Positions 7,573 through 15,488 are shown, counted from the stretch's first letter. The stretch is DNA of 35,929 nt from Hominimerdicola alba 8 (GCF_000178155.2 NZ_ADKM02000089.1:1-35929); one strand, 5' to 3'. The notes: generated by a model from the sequence alone, not told the origin. Numbers and translations are program-made.

Positions 7573-8493
7573 TTGGACGCAGGAATGGTGATATTAAGGC
7601 AGATAGTCATAATGTTCATAATACTGCTGATCGGTTTCGGGTGCAGCATGAAAGGGCTTATCACGAAAGAGGGCAACAAGCAGCTTTCGGCGGTGGCACT
7701 TCACATCGTCAACCCGCTGCTGATATTCATGTCATATCAGAGCGATTACAGCAGCAAACTGCTGAGGGGACTGCTGTGGTCATTTCTGCTGTCGGGGCTT
7801 TCATTTGCGGTGACCATAGGACTTTCTACACTACTGATAAAGAAGAAGCGTCCCGAACATGACCTTGAGAGGTTCTCAGCGGTGTATTCTAACTGCGGAT
7901 TCATCGGCATACCACTTATCAGGGGCATTTACGGTGCCGAGGGCGTACTTTATCTGACGGCTTACATCACACTGTTCAACATACTTATATGGACACACGG
8001 GCTGATGACGATGAAGGGCAGCAAGGACATGAAGTCTTTCCTCAATTCGCTGAAAGCACCGAGCGTGGTGGCGGTGTTCATCGGGCTGATATTCTACCTG
8101 TTACAGATCCGTCTGCCTGATTTTCTGCACACATCGCTGCAATATGTTTCCGATATGAACACTCCGCTGGCTATGCTGATAGCAGGTTCGGCGGCGGCGC
8201 AGACAAACGTGGTGAAAGCGCTCAAAAACAGCGGTCTTTACATTGTTGCCACGCTGAAACTGGCGGTGCTTCCTCTGGCTGCGATGGCACTGCTGCACTT
8301 TATCCCCGCGCCGCACATGGTACAGATGGTCGTGCTGATAGCATCTGCCTGCCCTGTAGCTACAACAGGTACGATGTTTGCGATACAATATGACAAGAAC
8401 CCTGAGCGCTGCTCTGAGTTTTTCGCGGTGACGACATTGCTGAGCGGTCTGACACTGCCTGTGGTGACTATGTTGGGCGAGATGTGGAAATAG
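7573..8493 (+). CDS. AEC-family (auxin efflux carrier) transporter
   Basis: 306 residues from a TTG start at 7573, 6 bases after GGGGGA. The longer ORF beginning at 7528 has no ribosome binding site and overlaps the -10 box. Alternating hydrophobic segments give about ten predicted transmembrane helices. Family features: HIVNPLLIF in the first part, YSNCGFIGIPLI in the middle and ACPVATTGTMFA near the end, with the break between two five-helix halves around the polar loop KGSKDMKSF. AEC proteins export or take up small carboxylates such as malate or malonate; the substrate here cannot be told. Confidence 0.85.
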   Translation: MDAGMVILRQIVIMFIILLIGFGCSMKGLITKEGNKQLSAVALHIVNPLLIFMSYQSDYSSKLLRGLLWSFLLSGLSFAVTIGLSTLLIKKKRPEHDLERFSAVYSNCGFIGIPLIRGIYGAEGVLYLTAYITLFNILIWTHGLMTMKGSKDMKSFLNSLKAPSVVAVFIGLIFYLLQIRLPDFLHTSLQYVSDMNTPLAMLIAGSAAAQTNVVKALKNSGLYIVATLKLAVLPLAAMALLHFIPAPHMVQMVVLIASACPVATTGTMFAIQYDKNPERCSEFFAVTTLLSGLTLPVVTMLGEMWK

Positions 8494-8577
8494 TTTTATG
8501 GTTATCCCGCTGACACACCGCATCAAACAGCCTTTCAGCATGGGCGGCACAGCACATCTTCGGCTATATGCCTGCAT

Positions 8578-8606
8578 TTGAACATACAAGATAACCGTTG
8601 TAGAAT
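8578..8606 (+). promoter_or_regulatory. Promoter of the WYL pair
   Basis: TTGAAC (8578-8583), 17 bases, TAGAAT (8601-8606) with a TG just before it. The rest of 8494-8626 shows no gene. Confidence 0.65.
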
Positions 8607-8626
8607 GACAGTCAGGAGGTGCGATA

Positions 8627-9874
8627 ATGGCAGGATTTTCCGAACTTATAAAGAATTTTGAGAAGACCCGCGATTATGTGCGGGATTTCTTTATTTACGG
8701 CTACAAAGTCAGGAACGATTTCGACAAGAAAAGCGCCCGCACTTATGATGACGAAAAGCGCAGAGTCGAAAGCTGGCTGGGCGATTATCTGGTATATGAT
8801 GACTCGGTCAGGGGCAAGCAGGTCGCTATCTCGGTGGACTCGGATAAGATAGCGGAAAATCCGCTGTATCAGGCATTCTACACACGCAGTTTCACCGACA
8901 ATGACATAAGGCTCCACTTTCTTCTGCTTGACATAATGTGCGACGGCGAACAGTACACAGCCCGTCAGCTGACTGACATGTTATATGAAGGCTTTCAGTT
9001 CTCGCTTGACGAACAGACGGTTCGCAACAAGCTGAAAGAGTATGAAGAAGAGGGCATAATGCTCAGCGAAAAGCGGGGCAGGTCGGTATTTTTCAGGTTG
9101 AGCGGTGATTTTGCAGAGGACTGGCTGGACAGTGAGGGTCTTATAGATGCGGTCAGTTTCTTCTCTGAAACGCAGGAATTCGGACTGGTCGGCAACAGCA
9201 TACTAAAAATGCTGGGGCTGAAAAATCAGCTGTTCTTTATGAAACACTACTACATAGTTCACGCGCTGGAGGACGAAGTCATGCTGACAGTGCTTGACGC
9301 TATGGAAAAACACCGCACCATAACGATAAAAAGTTTTTCGCGCATCAGGGAAGAAAAGGGCGAAATTGCAGCTGTGCCGCTTCAGGTACTTTCTTCGGTG
9401 CAGACGGGCAGACGCTTTTTAGCGGCGTGGCTACCCGAAAGCGGCAGGTTCTTCTCTTTCAGACTGGACTACATGCCCATGCCGAAAGTCGGCGGGGTCT
9501 TTGAAGAGTTTGACGATGTGATGGCGCGGTACAGGAAGATAATAAAGCGCAGTTTCGGTGTGTCGCTGTACGAGGTCGAGGGCGCCGAGCCACTCAGACT
9601 GGTCATATCAGCCGATGAAGAGAAAGAACAGTTCATCGTTGAACGGCTCAGGCGTGAAAAACGGTGCGGAACTCTGGAAAAGACGGGCGAGAACGAGTTC
9701 ACTGTCACGCTTGATGTCTGTGACCCCAACGAAGCCATGAAATGGGTGAAAACTTTCATCGGGCGCATCAAACGCATCGAGGGCGGCACAGAGGGTATAC
9801 GCAGGCGTTTCTACAGCGACATTGAAAGAATGTACCAGCTTTACGGAGGTGACAGCGATGAGGATATTCAGTGA
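8627..9874 (+). CDS. WYL-domain transcriptional regulator, first of a pair
   Basis: 415 residues; AGGAGGT lies 7 bases before the ATG. Residues about 90-165 form a winged helix-turn-helix (LLLDIMCDGEQYTARQLTDM ... QTVRNKLKEYEEEGI), the middle (about 220-290) a WYL-type ligand-sensing domain (HRTITIKSF, then VPLQVLSS, RRFLAAWLPESGR), and the end a WCX-like region. WYL proteins typically sense nucleotides or nucleic-acid ligands and control stress or defence genes. Here it overlaps the second WYL gene by 17 bases, so the two are co-translated and may form a heteromer. No defence genes lie alongside, and the target is unknown. Confidence 0.8.
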   Translation: MAGFSELIKNFEKTRDYVRDFFIYGYKVRNDFDKKSARTYDDEKRRVESWLGDYLVYDDSVRGKQVAISVDSDKIAENPLYQAFYTRSFTDNDIRLHFLLLDIMCDGEQYTARQLTDMLYEGFQFSLDEQTVRNKLKEYEEEGIMLSEKRGRSVFFRLSGDFAEDWLDSEGLIDAVSFFSETQEFGLVGNSILKMLGLKNQLFFMKHYYIVHALEDEVMLTVLDAMEKHRTITIKSFSRIREEKGEIAAVPLQVLSSVQTGRRFLAAWLPESGRFFSFRLDYMPMPKVGGVFEEFDDVMARYRKIIKRSFGVSLYEVEGAEPLRLVISADEEKEQFIVERLRREKRCGTLEKTGENEFTVTLDVCDPNEAMKWVKTFIGRIKRIEGGTEGIRRRFYSDIERMYQLYGGDSDEDIQ

Positions 9875-10826
9875 ACTTTACGGGGCGTATTTCCGCATCG
9901 TTTCACAGGTGTTGACCGCGCACGCGCTGACCGACAAGGAAGTACGTGATATCGTTGCAAAAGAAGGGTTCCGCGACTCAGGGCTGTTTTTAACAGGCAG
10001 GCTGCTGCCGCAGAATGATAGATCCGACTGGGGGCTTTTGTCGCGCGACAAGGCAGGCGTGCTCCACCCCGTAACAGTCAGCGAGCCGCCACATGTGCTG
10101 ACTGCTCTGCAAAAGCGCTGGCTTCGCTCAAAGCTGGCCGACCCGCGTATCTACCTGTTTCTCGATGACCGCGAACTGGCGGCACTGTGCGAGCGGACGG
10201 CTGATGTCGAGCCGCTGTATCAGCCCGATGCGGTCAGATATGTAGACAGGTACAGCGACGGCGACCCTTTCACCGACCCCGAATACCGCAAAAACTTCCG
10301 CGCGATACTGGCGGCGCTCAAAGCAAAGCGTGCGGTCGAAGTGGAATTTGTCAGCAGACAAGGCAGGCGTATAATTACGAAGTGTCTGCCGTACAAGCTG
10401 GAATACTCTCAGCGGGACGACAAGTTCAGGGTGTTCTGTCAGTCATCGGGCGGCAGGACGGCTGTGATAAATCTGGCAAGGGTGGAGCGTGTTAGAGAAC
10501 AGGGTATCGGCGGCATAGATACTCTCCCGCGCGATACCGATGCGGGGCGCTGTGATGAACCGCTGGTCATAAAAGTCAGCACCGAACGGCGGGCAGACGA
10601 GCGCTTTCTTATGGAATTTGCCGCATACGAAAAACGCACCGAACGCGAAGAATGCTCGGACACGGTGACAGTTCGGCTATGGTACGACAAGAAAGACGAA
10701 ACAGACCTGCTGATAAGGCTCCTCAGCTACGGTCCTGTGCTGGAGATAGCCGATCCCCCTGATATTCGCGCTAAGGCGGCAGACAGGGTAAGGCGGCAGT
10801 ACAGAATGCTTCACCAAAAACAATAA
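9858..10826 (+). CDS. WYL-domain protein, second of a pair
   Basis: 322 residues. The start 9858 (MRIFSELYG) is set by GGAGGT 7 bases upstream, inside the end of the first WYL gene. It has a short N-terminal region without a clear classical HTH, then the WYL core at about 155-220 (AVEVEFVSRQGRR, CLPYKLEYS, DDKFRVFCQS) and a C-terminal WCX-like part ending in RRQYRMLHQKQ. The first protein has the better DNA-binding domain, so this one may be its sensor partner. A very strong bidirectional terminator starts at its stop codon. Confidence 0.75.
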   Translation: MRIFSELYGAYFRIVSQVLTAHALTDKEVRDIVAKEGFRDSGLFLTGRLLPQNDRSDWGLLSRDKAGVLHPVTVSEPPHVLTALQKRWLRSKLADPRIYLFLDDRELAALCERTADVEPLYQPDAVRYVDRYSDGDPFTDPEYRKNFRAILAALKAKRAVEVEFVSRQGRRIITKCLPYKLEYSQRDDKFRVFCQSSGGRTAVINLARVERVREQGIGGIDTLPRDTDAGRCDEPLVIKVSTERRADERFLMEFAAYEKRTEREECSDTVTVRLWYDKKDETDLLIRLLSYGPVLEIADPPDIRAKAADRVRRQYRMLHQKQ

Positions 10827-10856
10827 AGGCGGTACCGCGCGGGTATCGCCTTTATT
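10822..10856. terminator. Shared convergent terminator
   Basis: 15-bp stem, one G-T mismatch: AATAAAGGCGGTACC (10822-10836) with GGTATCGCCTTTATT (10842-10856). A-rich on one side and T-rich on the other, so it works in both directions. The plus-strand stop codon is inside it and the minus-strand stop codon at 10859 is 3 bases beyond it. Confidence 0.92.
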
Positions 10857-10858
10857 GT

Positions 10859-11653
10859 TTAGTATATCGGAACATCGAAATTCTTTATCTTCTCAAATAA
10901 GATATCGTCCTCTGACGGTATATCTGCCGCCTGCTCTATCTCACTGCGTATGCTCAGCATCTCGCGGTCGGTGGAAGATATGACCTCAGCACAGGCGCGG
11001 AGCCTGTCAACAATTTCCTGCTCGTTATCCACTGCCTGCTTATATTTAAGCTGATGTTCAAGACTCGCCCAGAAGTCCATCGCGATGGTGCGTATCTGCA
11101 CTTCAACGCGCATATCGCGCTTTTCTTCCGCAAAGAAAACAGGCACGCTGACTATAAGGTGAAGACTGCGGTAACCGTTGGGCTTTGGGTTAGCTATGTA
11201 ATCCTTGCGGGCGATGAGTGTGATGTCGTCCTGCTTTATCAGCGCATCTGCTATGGCATAGATGTCATCTATGTAGGCGCATATAACGCGGACACCTGCC
11301 ACATCGCTGAGGTTATCCTCAATGTTCTTCGGAGTCATGGCAAGACTCTTCCTTTGCAGTTTTTCAGCGATGCTTGAAGTGCGCTTAAGACGGGTGCTGA
11401 TAAATTCGATCGGGTTGCGGCGGTAGCGCACGTTGAACTCGGTATTCAGCACATCGAACTTCGTCTTGACCTCTTTGATAGCGCAGGTATACATCATCAT
11501 CAGTTCTTTGTATTCCACCATCGTGCCGATGATCTGCTTGGTCTGGCTGTAGACCAGCTGTACCTCATCATAGCTGAGTGCAGGCAGTTCAAGGTCACTG
11601 TTATTTATCACATCGTTGAAAAGTTCACCGAAGTTTTGCTCTTTATCAGACAT
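10859..11653 (-). CDS. Small alarmone synthetase (RelA/SpoT-domain GTP pyrophosphokinase)
   Basis: 264 residues; AAGGAGG precedes the ATG. It has only a (p)ppGpp synthetase domain: SDVAGVRVI (about 116-124), KDYIANPKPNGYRSLH (150-165) and VEVQIRTIAMDFWASLEHQLKYK (about 183-205). There is no HD hydrolase and no TGS/ACT regulatory part, so it belongs to the RelQ/YjbM-like small synthetases, which transfer pyrophosphate from ATP to GTP or GDP in the cytosol during stress. The C-terminal helix region probably mediates tetramer formation. It lies 59 bases after the alpha/beta hydrolase gene in the same direction and may share its transcript; only a weak -10-like box (GATAAT) is seen between them. 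Confidence 0.92.
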   Translation of the reverse strand: MSDKEQNFGELFNDVINNSDLELPALSYDEVQLVYSQTKQIIGTMVEYKELMMMYTCAIKEVKTKFDVLNTEFNVRYRRNPIEFISTRLKRTSSIAEKLQRKSLAMTPKNIEDNLSDVAGVRVICAYIDDIYAIADALIKQDDITLIARKDYIANPKPNGYRSLHLIVSVPVFFAEEKRDMRVEVQIRTIAMDFWASLEHQLKYKQAVDNEQEIVDRLRACAEVISSTDREMLSIRSEIEQAADIPSEDDILFEKIKNFDVPIY

Positions 11654-11712
11654 TTCAGATCCTCCTTAGGGATATTTTAGTTATTATCACACAGCGTTTT
11701 GTGAGGTGTGCG

Positions 11713-12519
11713 TTAGTTTTCTGACTGCTCTGTGAAAAATCGGAAAACTTCCTTATTGAAAGCCTTTTCCTCATAGGCACTGTGGCAGTATCCGTCAAAC
11801 ATCACCAATTCACAGCCCATCTTTTCAGCTATTTCCACCGATGCTTCGCCCGTGACTATATTATCCTGCCTGTCACCGATGACAAGGGTGGGGCATTTTA
11901 TCTCATTCAGACTGTCGTAGGTATCGCAGGTGAGGCAGGCTTTTGCCATGCGCATGAACTCGGTGGGGTCTTTTGGCTTGCCTGCTTTGACTATTGCGGG
12001 CATTATCAGCCTGAATTTATTGAACTTCTCAGGCGGATAACCGCGCCGCATGGAATTTAAGACCAGCCCTTCAAGGTCACCATTTTCTGTCAGTGCCGTC
12101 CATTCAGCCACAGCTTCGCGCATTGTGGGATTAGGTCGCGAAAGTGTCACACCCAGCACCAGTTTTTCCACCATTTCGGGGTGCTCCATCGCGAGATACT
12201 GTACTGCCATGCCTCCCTGTGAAACGCCCAACACGCAGGCTTTTTCTAGCGACAGCGCTTTCATGGCAGAGTATATCTCATCAGCGATATCCTCAACAGA
12301 ATAGCCATCGGGTATATCTTTTCTGCGGTCAAATACATAAACGCGGAAATCATCGGTAAAGTCCCTGTACATGTGCGCCAGCGTGATGCCTGTGCCCCGC
12401 AGACGCTTAAATGTCAGACCGGGTATGATGACCATCGGCTTACTGCCCCTGCCGAATACCACATAGTCGATGGACATGCCGCCGACCTCTATCGTGCTTT
12501 CTTTGGTGTCGAATATCAT
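11713..12519 (-). CDS. Alpha/beta hydrolase
   Basis: 268 residues; AAGGAG 6-7 bases before the ATG. Typical alpha/beta-hydrolase order: oxyanion region VIIPGLTF (30-37), nucleophile elbow GVSQGG with Ser100, acid region TLVIGDRQDNIV and catalytic His in GYCHSAYEEKAFN near the C-terminus. The substrate cannot be deduced; the family covers esterases, lipases and thioesterases. Its ribosome binding site touches the U-tract of the terminator of the 41-aa gene upstream, so it is expressed either by read-through or from a promoter inside that gene. Confidence 0.88.
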   Translation of the reverse strand: MIFDTKESTIEVGGMSIDYVVFGRGSKPMVIIPGLTFKRLRGTGITLAHMYRDFTDDFRVYVFDRRKDIPDGYSVEDIADEIYSAMKALSLEKACVLGVSQGGMAVQYLAMEHPEMVEKLVLGVTLSRPNPTMREAVAEWTALTENGDLEGLVLNSMRRGYPPEKFNKFRLIMPAIVKAGKPKDPTEFMRMAKACLTCDTYDSLNEIKCPTLVIGDRQDNIVTGEASVEIAEKMGCELVMFDGYCHSAYEEKAFNKEVFRFFTEQSEN

Positions 12520-12532
12520 TTGTTATCTCCTT

Positions 12533-12561
12533 AAAAAAATAGCTGCCGTGGATCGGCAGCT
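12533..12561 (-). terminator. Terminator after the 41-aa membrane peptide gene
   Basis: Perfect 8-bp stem AGCTGCCG/CGGCAGCT (12541-12548, 12554-12561) with a minus-strand run of seven T (12533-12539). It ends only a few bases before the ribosome binding site of the hydrolase gene. Confidence 0.9.
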
Positions 12562-12567
12562 GATGTG

Positions 12568-12693
12568 TTATCTCTCTACGGAATAGTATTTGTTCAGCTT
12601 CGTCTTGAATATCTCGGTCACAAGATTAGCGGTCACTACAGCGGCAACCACCGAAGTGAAAACGATGATGAAAACTTTAAGACCCTTGCTCAT
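12568..12693 (-). CDS. Small membrane peptide (41 aa), hypothetical
   Basis: Not recognised. It starts MSKGLKVFIIVFTSVVAAVV and ends NKYYSVER: a single transmembrane helix (about 6-25) followed by a short charged tail. Too short for most gene finders, but well supported: AAGGAAGG about 9 bases upstream, a promoter with TTGAAA-17-TATACT ahead of it and a perfect terminator 6 bases after its stop codon. Positive charges on both flanks leave topology uncertain. It could be a regulatory micropeptide or a membrane toxin-like peptide; neither is shown. Confidence 0.7.
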   Translation of the reverse strand: MSKGLKVFIIVFTSVVAAVVTANLVTEIFKTKLNKYYSVER

Positions 12694-12753
12694 TTAACTC
12701 AGCCTTCCTTTCTTGTTTCTTATTACTGTAAACGAACTATTTCTGATAAGGAT

Positions 12754-12782
12754 AGTATACAACATTTTTCACATAATTTCAA
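12754..12782 (-). promoter_or_regulatory. Promoter of the 41-aa peptide gene
   Basis: Minus strand TTGAAA (12777-12782), 17 bases, TATACT (12754-12759), about 60 bases before the start codon. Confidence 0.8.
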
Positions 12783-12849
12783 GTACCCTGCGGCATTTTA
12801 TGAAAAAATTAAGGGGACAGCTTAAGAATGATACTCATATAGAAGTTTT

Positions 12850-12879
12850 GCCCCTGAGCCTTTCAAAGTGCTCAGGGGC
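12850..12879. repeat. Perfect 10-bp hairpin, possible terminator
   Basis: GCCCCTGAGC (12850-12859) and GCTCAGGGGC (12870-12879). It lies 27 bases past the stop codon of the 81-aa gene and probably ends that transcript, although the minus-strand flank is A-rich; the plus side is more T-rich. Confidence 0.55.
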
Positions 12880-12905
12880 ATTGTACTTATTGTTACTAAG
12901 CTAAA

Positions 12906-13151
12906 TCAGAATTTGCATACTAAAAATGCGCATAGAAAGGATAAAATAAAGAAGAAAAAACATATTTTTTTTTTCTTTTTTAGAAGATACAATGCAAATG
13001 AACCAAAAGATACTGCAAAGCATAAAGCCGAATATTTCGACGAAATATTTGATTTTCCAAATGTTCCCATCAACAATAATATACAACCAACTATTGAAAT
13101 AATGGCAAAGAATATGCTGAATATCAATTCACCAATATTATGATTTTTCAC
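12906..13151 (-). CDS. Small membrane protein (81 aa), hypothetical
   Basis: Not recognised. GTG start at 13151, six bases after AGGTGA. Three hydrophobic segments (about 8-30, 40-56, 63-80) separated by polar turns, with KKKKK after the second. AT-rich. Codons for the lysine run lie in a homopolymer tract with nine A in a row (around 12965-12980), where one slipped base would change the C-terminus; another frame through the same stretch also stays open with hydrophobic residues. Driven by a perfect-consensus promoter. Confidence 0.6.
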   Translation of the reverse strand: MKNHNIGELIFSIFFAIISIVGCILLLMGTFGKSNISSKYSALCFAVSFGSFALYLLKKKKKICFFFFILSFLCAFLVCKF

Positions 13152-13195
13152 TTGATTTCACCTATATATTTAAATTCCGATTTTTGTCAGTAACA

Positions 13196-13224
13196 ATTAT
13201 AGCACATCATCTCTGTACTGTCAA
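13196..13224 (-). promoter_or_regulatory. Consensus promoter of the 81-aa gene
   Basis: Minus strand TTGACA (13219-13224), exactly 17 bases, TATAAT (13196-13201), with TGC before the -10. All twelve hexamer bases match consensus, about 45 bases ahead of the GTG start. Confidence 0.88.
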
Positions 13225-13231
13225 TAGAAAC

Positions 13232-13270
13232 GCCATAGTACTTCTGACTGTAAATCAGAAATACTATGGC
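13232..13270 (-). terminator. Long hairpin ending the response-regulator operon
   Basis: 16-bp arms with one mismatch (GCCATAGTACTTCTGA at 13232-13247; partner at 13255-13270), loop of 7. It lies 47 bases past the stop of the REC-HD-GYP-Hpt gene. The minus-strand U-tract is poor (GTTTCT), so it may be a terminator or an mRNA 3' stabilising structure. It also sits directly upstream of the consensus promoter. Confidence 0.6.
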
Positions 13271-13316
13271 ATAAAACTACTATATTAGCATAGCACGTAT
13301 GTGCCCCCTCTATGTT

Positions 13317-14795
13317 TTAATCTGTCAGACCATATATCGACATCGCCATAAGTATGCTTCCGACTATCGCACGCAGGTCTGCAACGACTGCGGGCGTGCC
13401 GTCTATGACTGCCCTGCCGTCACCTGCTTTTGCGGCTTCTTCAAGTACCCTCGCCTGCTCGGAGATATCCATAGCGCCCACCGTTTTTGAAGAACTTTTC
13501 AGCGAGTGGATATGGGTGCGGTACTGCTCGATATTGCCGCATGCCACGCATTCTTCAAGATGTCTTATCCTGTCATCCGAACCACGAGTGAATTCAGTCA
13601 GCATCTCGGCGTAGAACTCGGTATCGTTCATGCAGTATTTCATACCGACAGCTGTATCCAGCCCGCCTGCTTCCAGCATCGACAGGAAGCCGAACACAAA
13701 ATCGTTGTCATCATTGCGGTTTGTCTGCTCAACAGCAAAGCCGTCATCACCGACCATGTAGGCATCGGGGTCTTCGCGCATGCTGTACTCGGTATCTTCA
13801 TCTATCATTTCGAGCATTATATCTGCATAAACGGGGTCGAACTGAGTGCCCTTGCCGTTTATCAGCTCGCTCTTGATATACTCCTGCGCGAAGACATCGT
13901 GGTAGCTTCGCCTTGATGACATTGCATCGTAGGCATCTGCCACGCTTATTATGCGCACTTCTTTTGGTATCTCCTCACCTTTAAGACCATCGGGGTAGCC
14001 TGTGCCGTCATATCTTTCGTGGTGCCATTTAGCGGCAACAGCAAGATCGGGCATCTCGGTGATATTCTTAAGTATATCGCATCCCACTGCGGGGTGTGAT
14101 TTTATAAGTTCATACTCTTCGGAAGTCAGTTTTGTGGGCTTGTTCATCACGCTGTCAGGCATGCCTATCTTGCCCACATCATGCAGAAGCCCCATCATGT
14201 AGATCTTATCCTGATCCTTTTCAGAAAACCCCGCGCTTCTTGCTATCTCGCGTGAATATTCCGCCACACGGGTAGAATGACCGTTGGTGTAGTTATCCTT
14301 AGCATCTACCGCGCCCGCAAGAGCCTTTACCACCTGCATCGACAGCCTTTCATTGCGGCGGTGTTCTTCAAGGAAATCAGCGCTGAGTTTTTTCGCCTCT
14401 TTTTTGAGGTCGGTCTGTAATTTGTTCAGTTCTATGGTGTTCTTTACCCTCAGCAGCAGCACAGATGCCACAAAAGGTTTGCCCACAAAGTCTGCCGCCC
14501 CTGCCGAAAGTGCTTTTGTTTCCGTTTCGGCATCATCATCGGCAGTCAGGAATATCACGGGGATATTTCTTGCGCTGTGGTCAGCTTTCAGCTTGTGTAT
14601 GGTATCAAAACCGTCAATGCCTGTCATATGCACATCGAGCAGTATAAGGTCAGGCTTAATGCCTTTGACATATTCAAGCAGTTCCTCGCCCGAAGAAAGG
14701 CAGTCTACCCTGTACCCGTAAATGCTCAGTATACGCTTTGCAACTTTCAGGTTGCCCTTATCGTCATCGGCTACAGCTATCAGATAGTCTTTCAT
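13317..14795 (-). CDS. REC-HD-GYP-Hpt protein (cyclic-di-GMP phosphodiesterase type response regulator)
   Basis: 492 residues. ATG at 14795 is preferred (GGGGAG 8 bases upstream) over the TTG two codons earlier. Domains: receiver 1-120 with DDD at 10-12 and phospho-acceptor Asp54 in LILLDVHM; a helical linker; HD-GYP about 155-330 with HDVGKIGMP and HHERYDGTGYP; a linker; and a C-terminal Hpt domain with HIHSLKSSSKTVGA, phospho-accepting His about 430. HD-GYP proteins hydrolyse cyclic di-GMP. A receiver and an Hpt in one chain is unusual and suggests it both receives and passes on phosphate, perhaps to the small receiver protein encoded just upstream. No kinase is nearby. Soluble, cytoplasmic. 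Confidence 0.92.
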   Translation of the reverse strand: MKDYLIAVADDDKGNLKVAKRILSIYGYRVDCLSSGEELLEYVKGIKPDLILLDVHMTGIDGFDTIHKLKADHSARNIPVIFLTADDDAETETKALSAGAADFVGKPFVASVLLLRVKNTIELNKLQTDLKKEAKKLSADFLEEHRRNERLSMQVVKALAGAVDAKDNYTNGHSTRVAEYSREIARSAGFSEKDQDKIYMMGLLHDVGKIGMPDSVMNKPTKLTSEEYELIKSHPAVGCDILKNITEMPDLAVAAKWHHERYDGTGYPDGLKGEEIPKEVRIISVADAYDAMSSRRSYHDVFAQEYIKSELINGKGTQFDPVYADIMLEMIDEDTEYSMREDPDAYMVGDDGFAVEQTNRNDDNDFVFGFLSMLEAGGLDTAVGMKYCMNDTEFYAEMLTEFTRGSDDRIRHLEECVACGNIEQYRTHIHSLKSSSKTVGAMDISEQARVLEEAAKAGDGRAVIDGTPAVVADLRAIVGSILMAMSIYGLTD

Positions 14796-14815
14796 GGTCA
14801 AAACTCCCCTTTCTG

Positions 14816-15178
14816 TCAGATACCCGCTTTTTTCAGCACATCTTCGAGTGCCTGCGCCTGAACCGGCTTTTCCAGACAGCCCAGCGCACCAAGTTCAGCG
14901 GCGGCTGAAAGCACCTTGTCATCAACAGTGCCTGTCATAAGGCACACCTTAGCATCTGCCGTGAGGGCATCTGCACGTATCGCTTTAAGAACGTCCAAAC
15001 CGTTTTCATCGGGCATCTCAATATCAAGCAGAGTGAGCGCGGGCTTTTCAGATAAGAGTTTCGCCCTGCCGTCACTGCCGTTTTCCGCACCGACTGCGGT
15101 ATGACCTTTTTTCTTCAGTATAAAGCCTGCCATTCTGACAGCCATCGCATCATCATCTATAATTAGGACCTTACTCAA
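14816..15178 (-). CDS. Stand-alone receiver (CheY-like) response regulator
   Basis: 120 residues from a TTG start (fMSKVLIIDDD) 6 bases after GGAGGGAG; the longer ORF upstream has no site. It is one receiver domain: acidic pocket Asp8-Asp10, phospho-acceptor Asp52 in LTLLDIEMPDENG, Thr in CLMTGT and Lys in CLEKPV. It has no output domain, so it acts by protein contact or as a phosphate sink. It is the first gene of an operon with the REC-HD-GYP-Hpt gene, 20 bases apart, and is the obvious candidate partner of that protein's Hpt domain. Confidence 0.9.
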   Translation of the reverse strand: MSKVLIIDDDAMAVRMAGFILKKKGHTAVGAENGSDGRAKLLSEKPALTLLDIEMPDENGLDVLKAIRADALTADAKVCLMTGTVDDKVLSAAAELGALGCLEKPVQAQALEDVLKKAGI

Positions 15179-15294
15179 AAGTAACTCCCTCCAACTATCA
15201 TCTTGAATGTGTCTGCACCAATAACACACCGCTGCAAACGCTTGTAAGTACACCATATGCGGTGCGGCATGGGAATAGTCATGACATCAAATAT

Positions 15295-15323
15295 ATTATA
15301 ACACATCTTTAACGGATATTCAA
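15295..15323 (-). promoter_or_regulatory. Promoter of the receiver / HD-GYP operon
   Basis: Minus strand TTGAAT (15318-15323), 17 bases, perfect TATAAT (15295-15300). The leader of about 110 bases shows no clear structure. Confidence 0.8.
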
Positions 15324-15399
15324 GCCCTTATTAAAAAATATTTTTTTAGTTAAAAATATTTACGTCAGTTAATTATAGTAAACGACATATTTGTTTCTG

Positions 15400-15449
15400 C
15401 ATTCAGTTCTCGCAGACACTATGTTTTTTGTGGCTGTGAGCGCTGAATG
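15400..15449 (-). terminator. Extended hairpin after rsmE, possible terminator
   Basis: CATTCAG (15400-15406) pairs with CTGAATG (15443-15449), and the inner sequences TCTC/GAG and CAC/GTG continue the stem with bulges. It begins 40 bases after the rsmE stop codon. No good U-tract, so termination is tentative. Confidence 0.4.
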
Positions 15450-15488
15450 TCTTGAAATTTTTGTCATTTATATATTTAACGATCGCCT

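Noticed and set aside
12565-13143. Several plus-strand ORFs opposite the small membrane protein genes
   Set aside because: They run against consensus promoters, ribosome binding sites and terminators on the minus strand and have none of their own.
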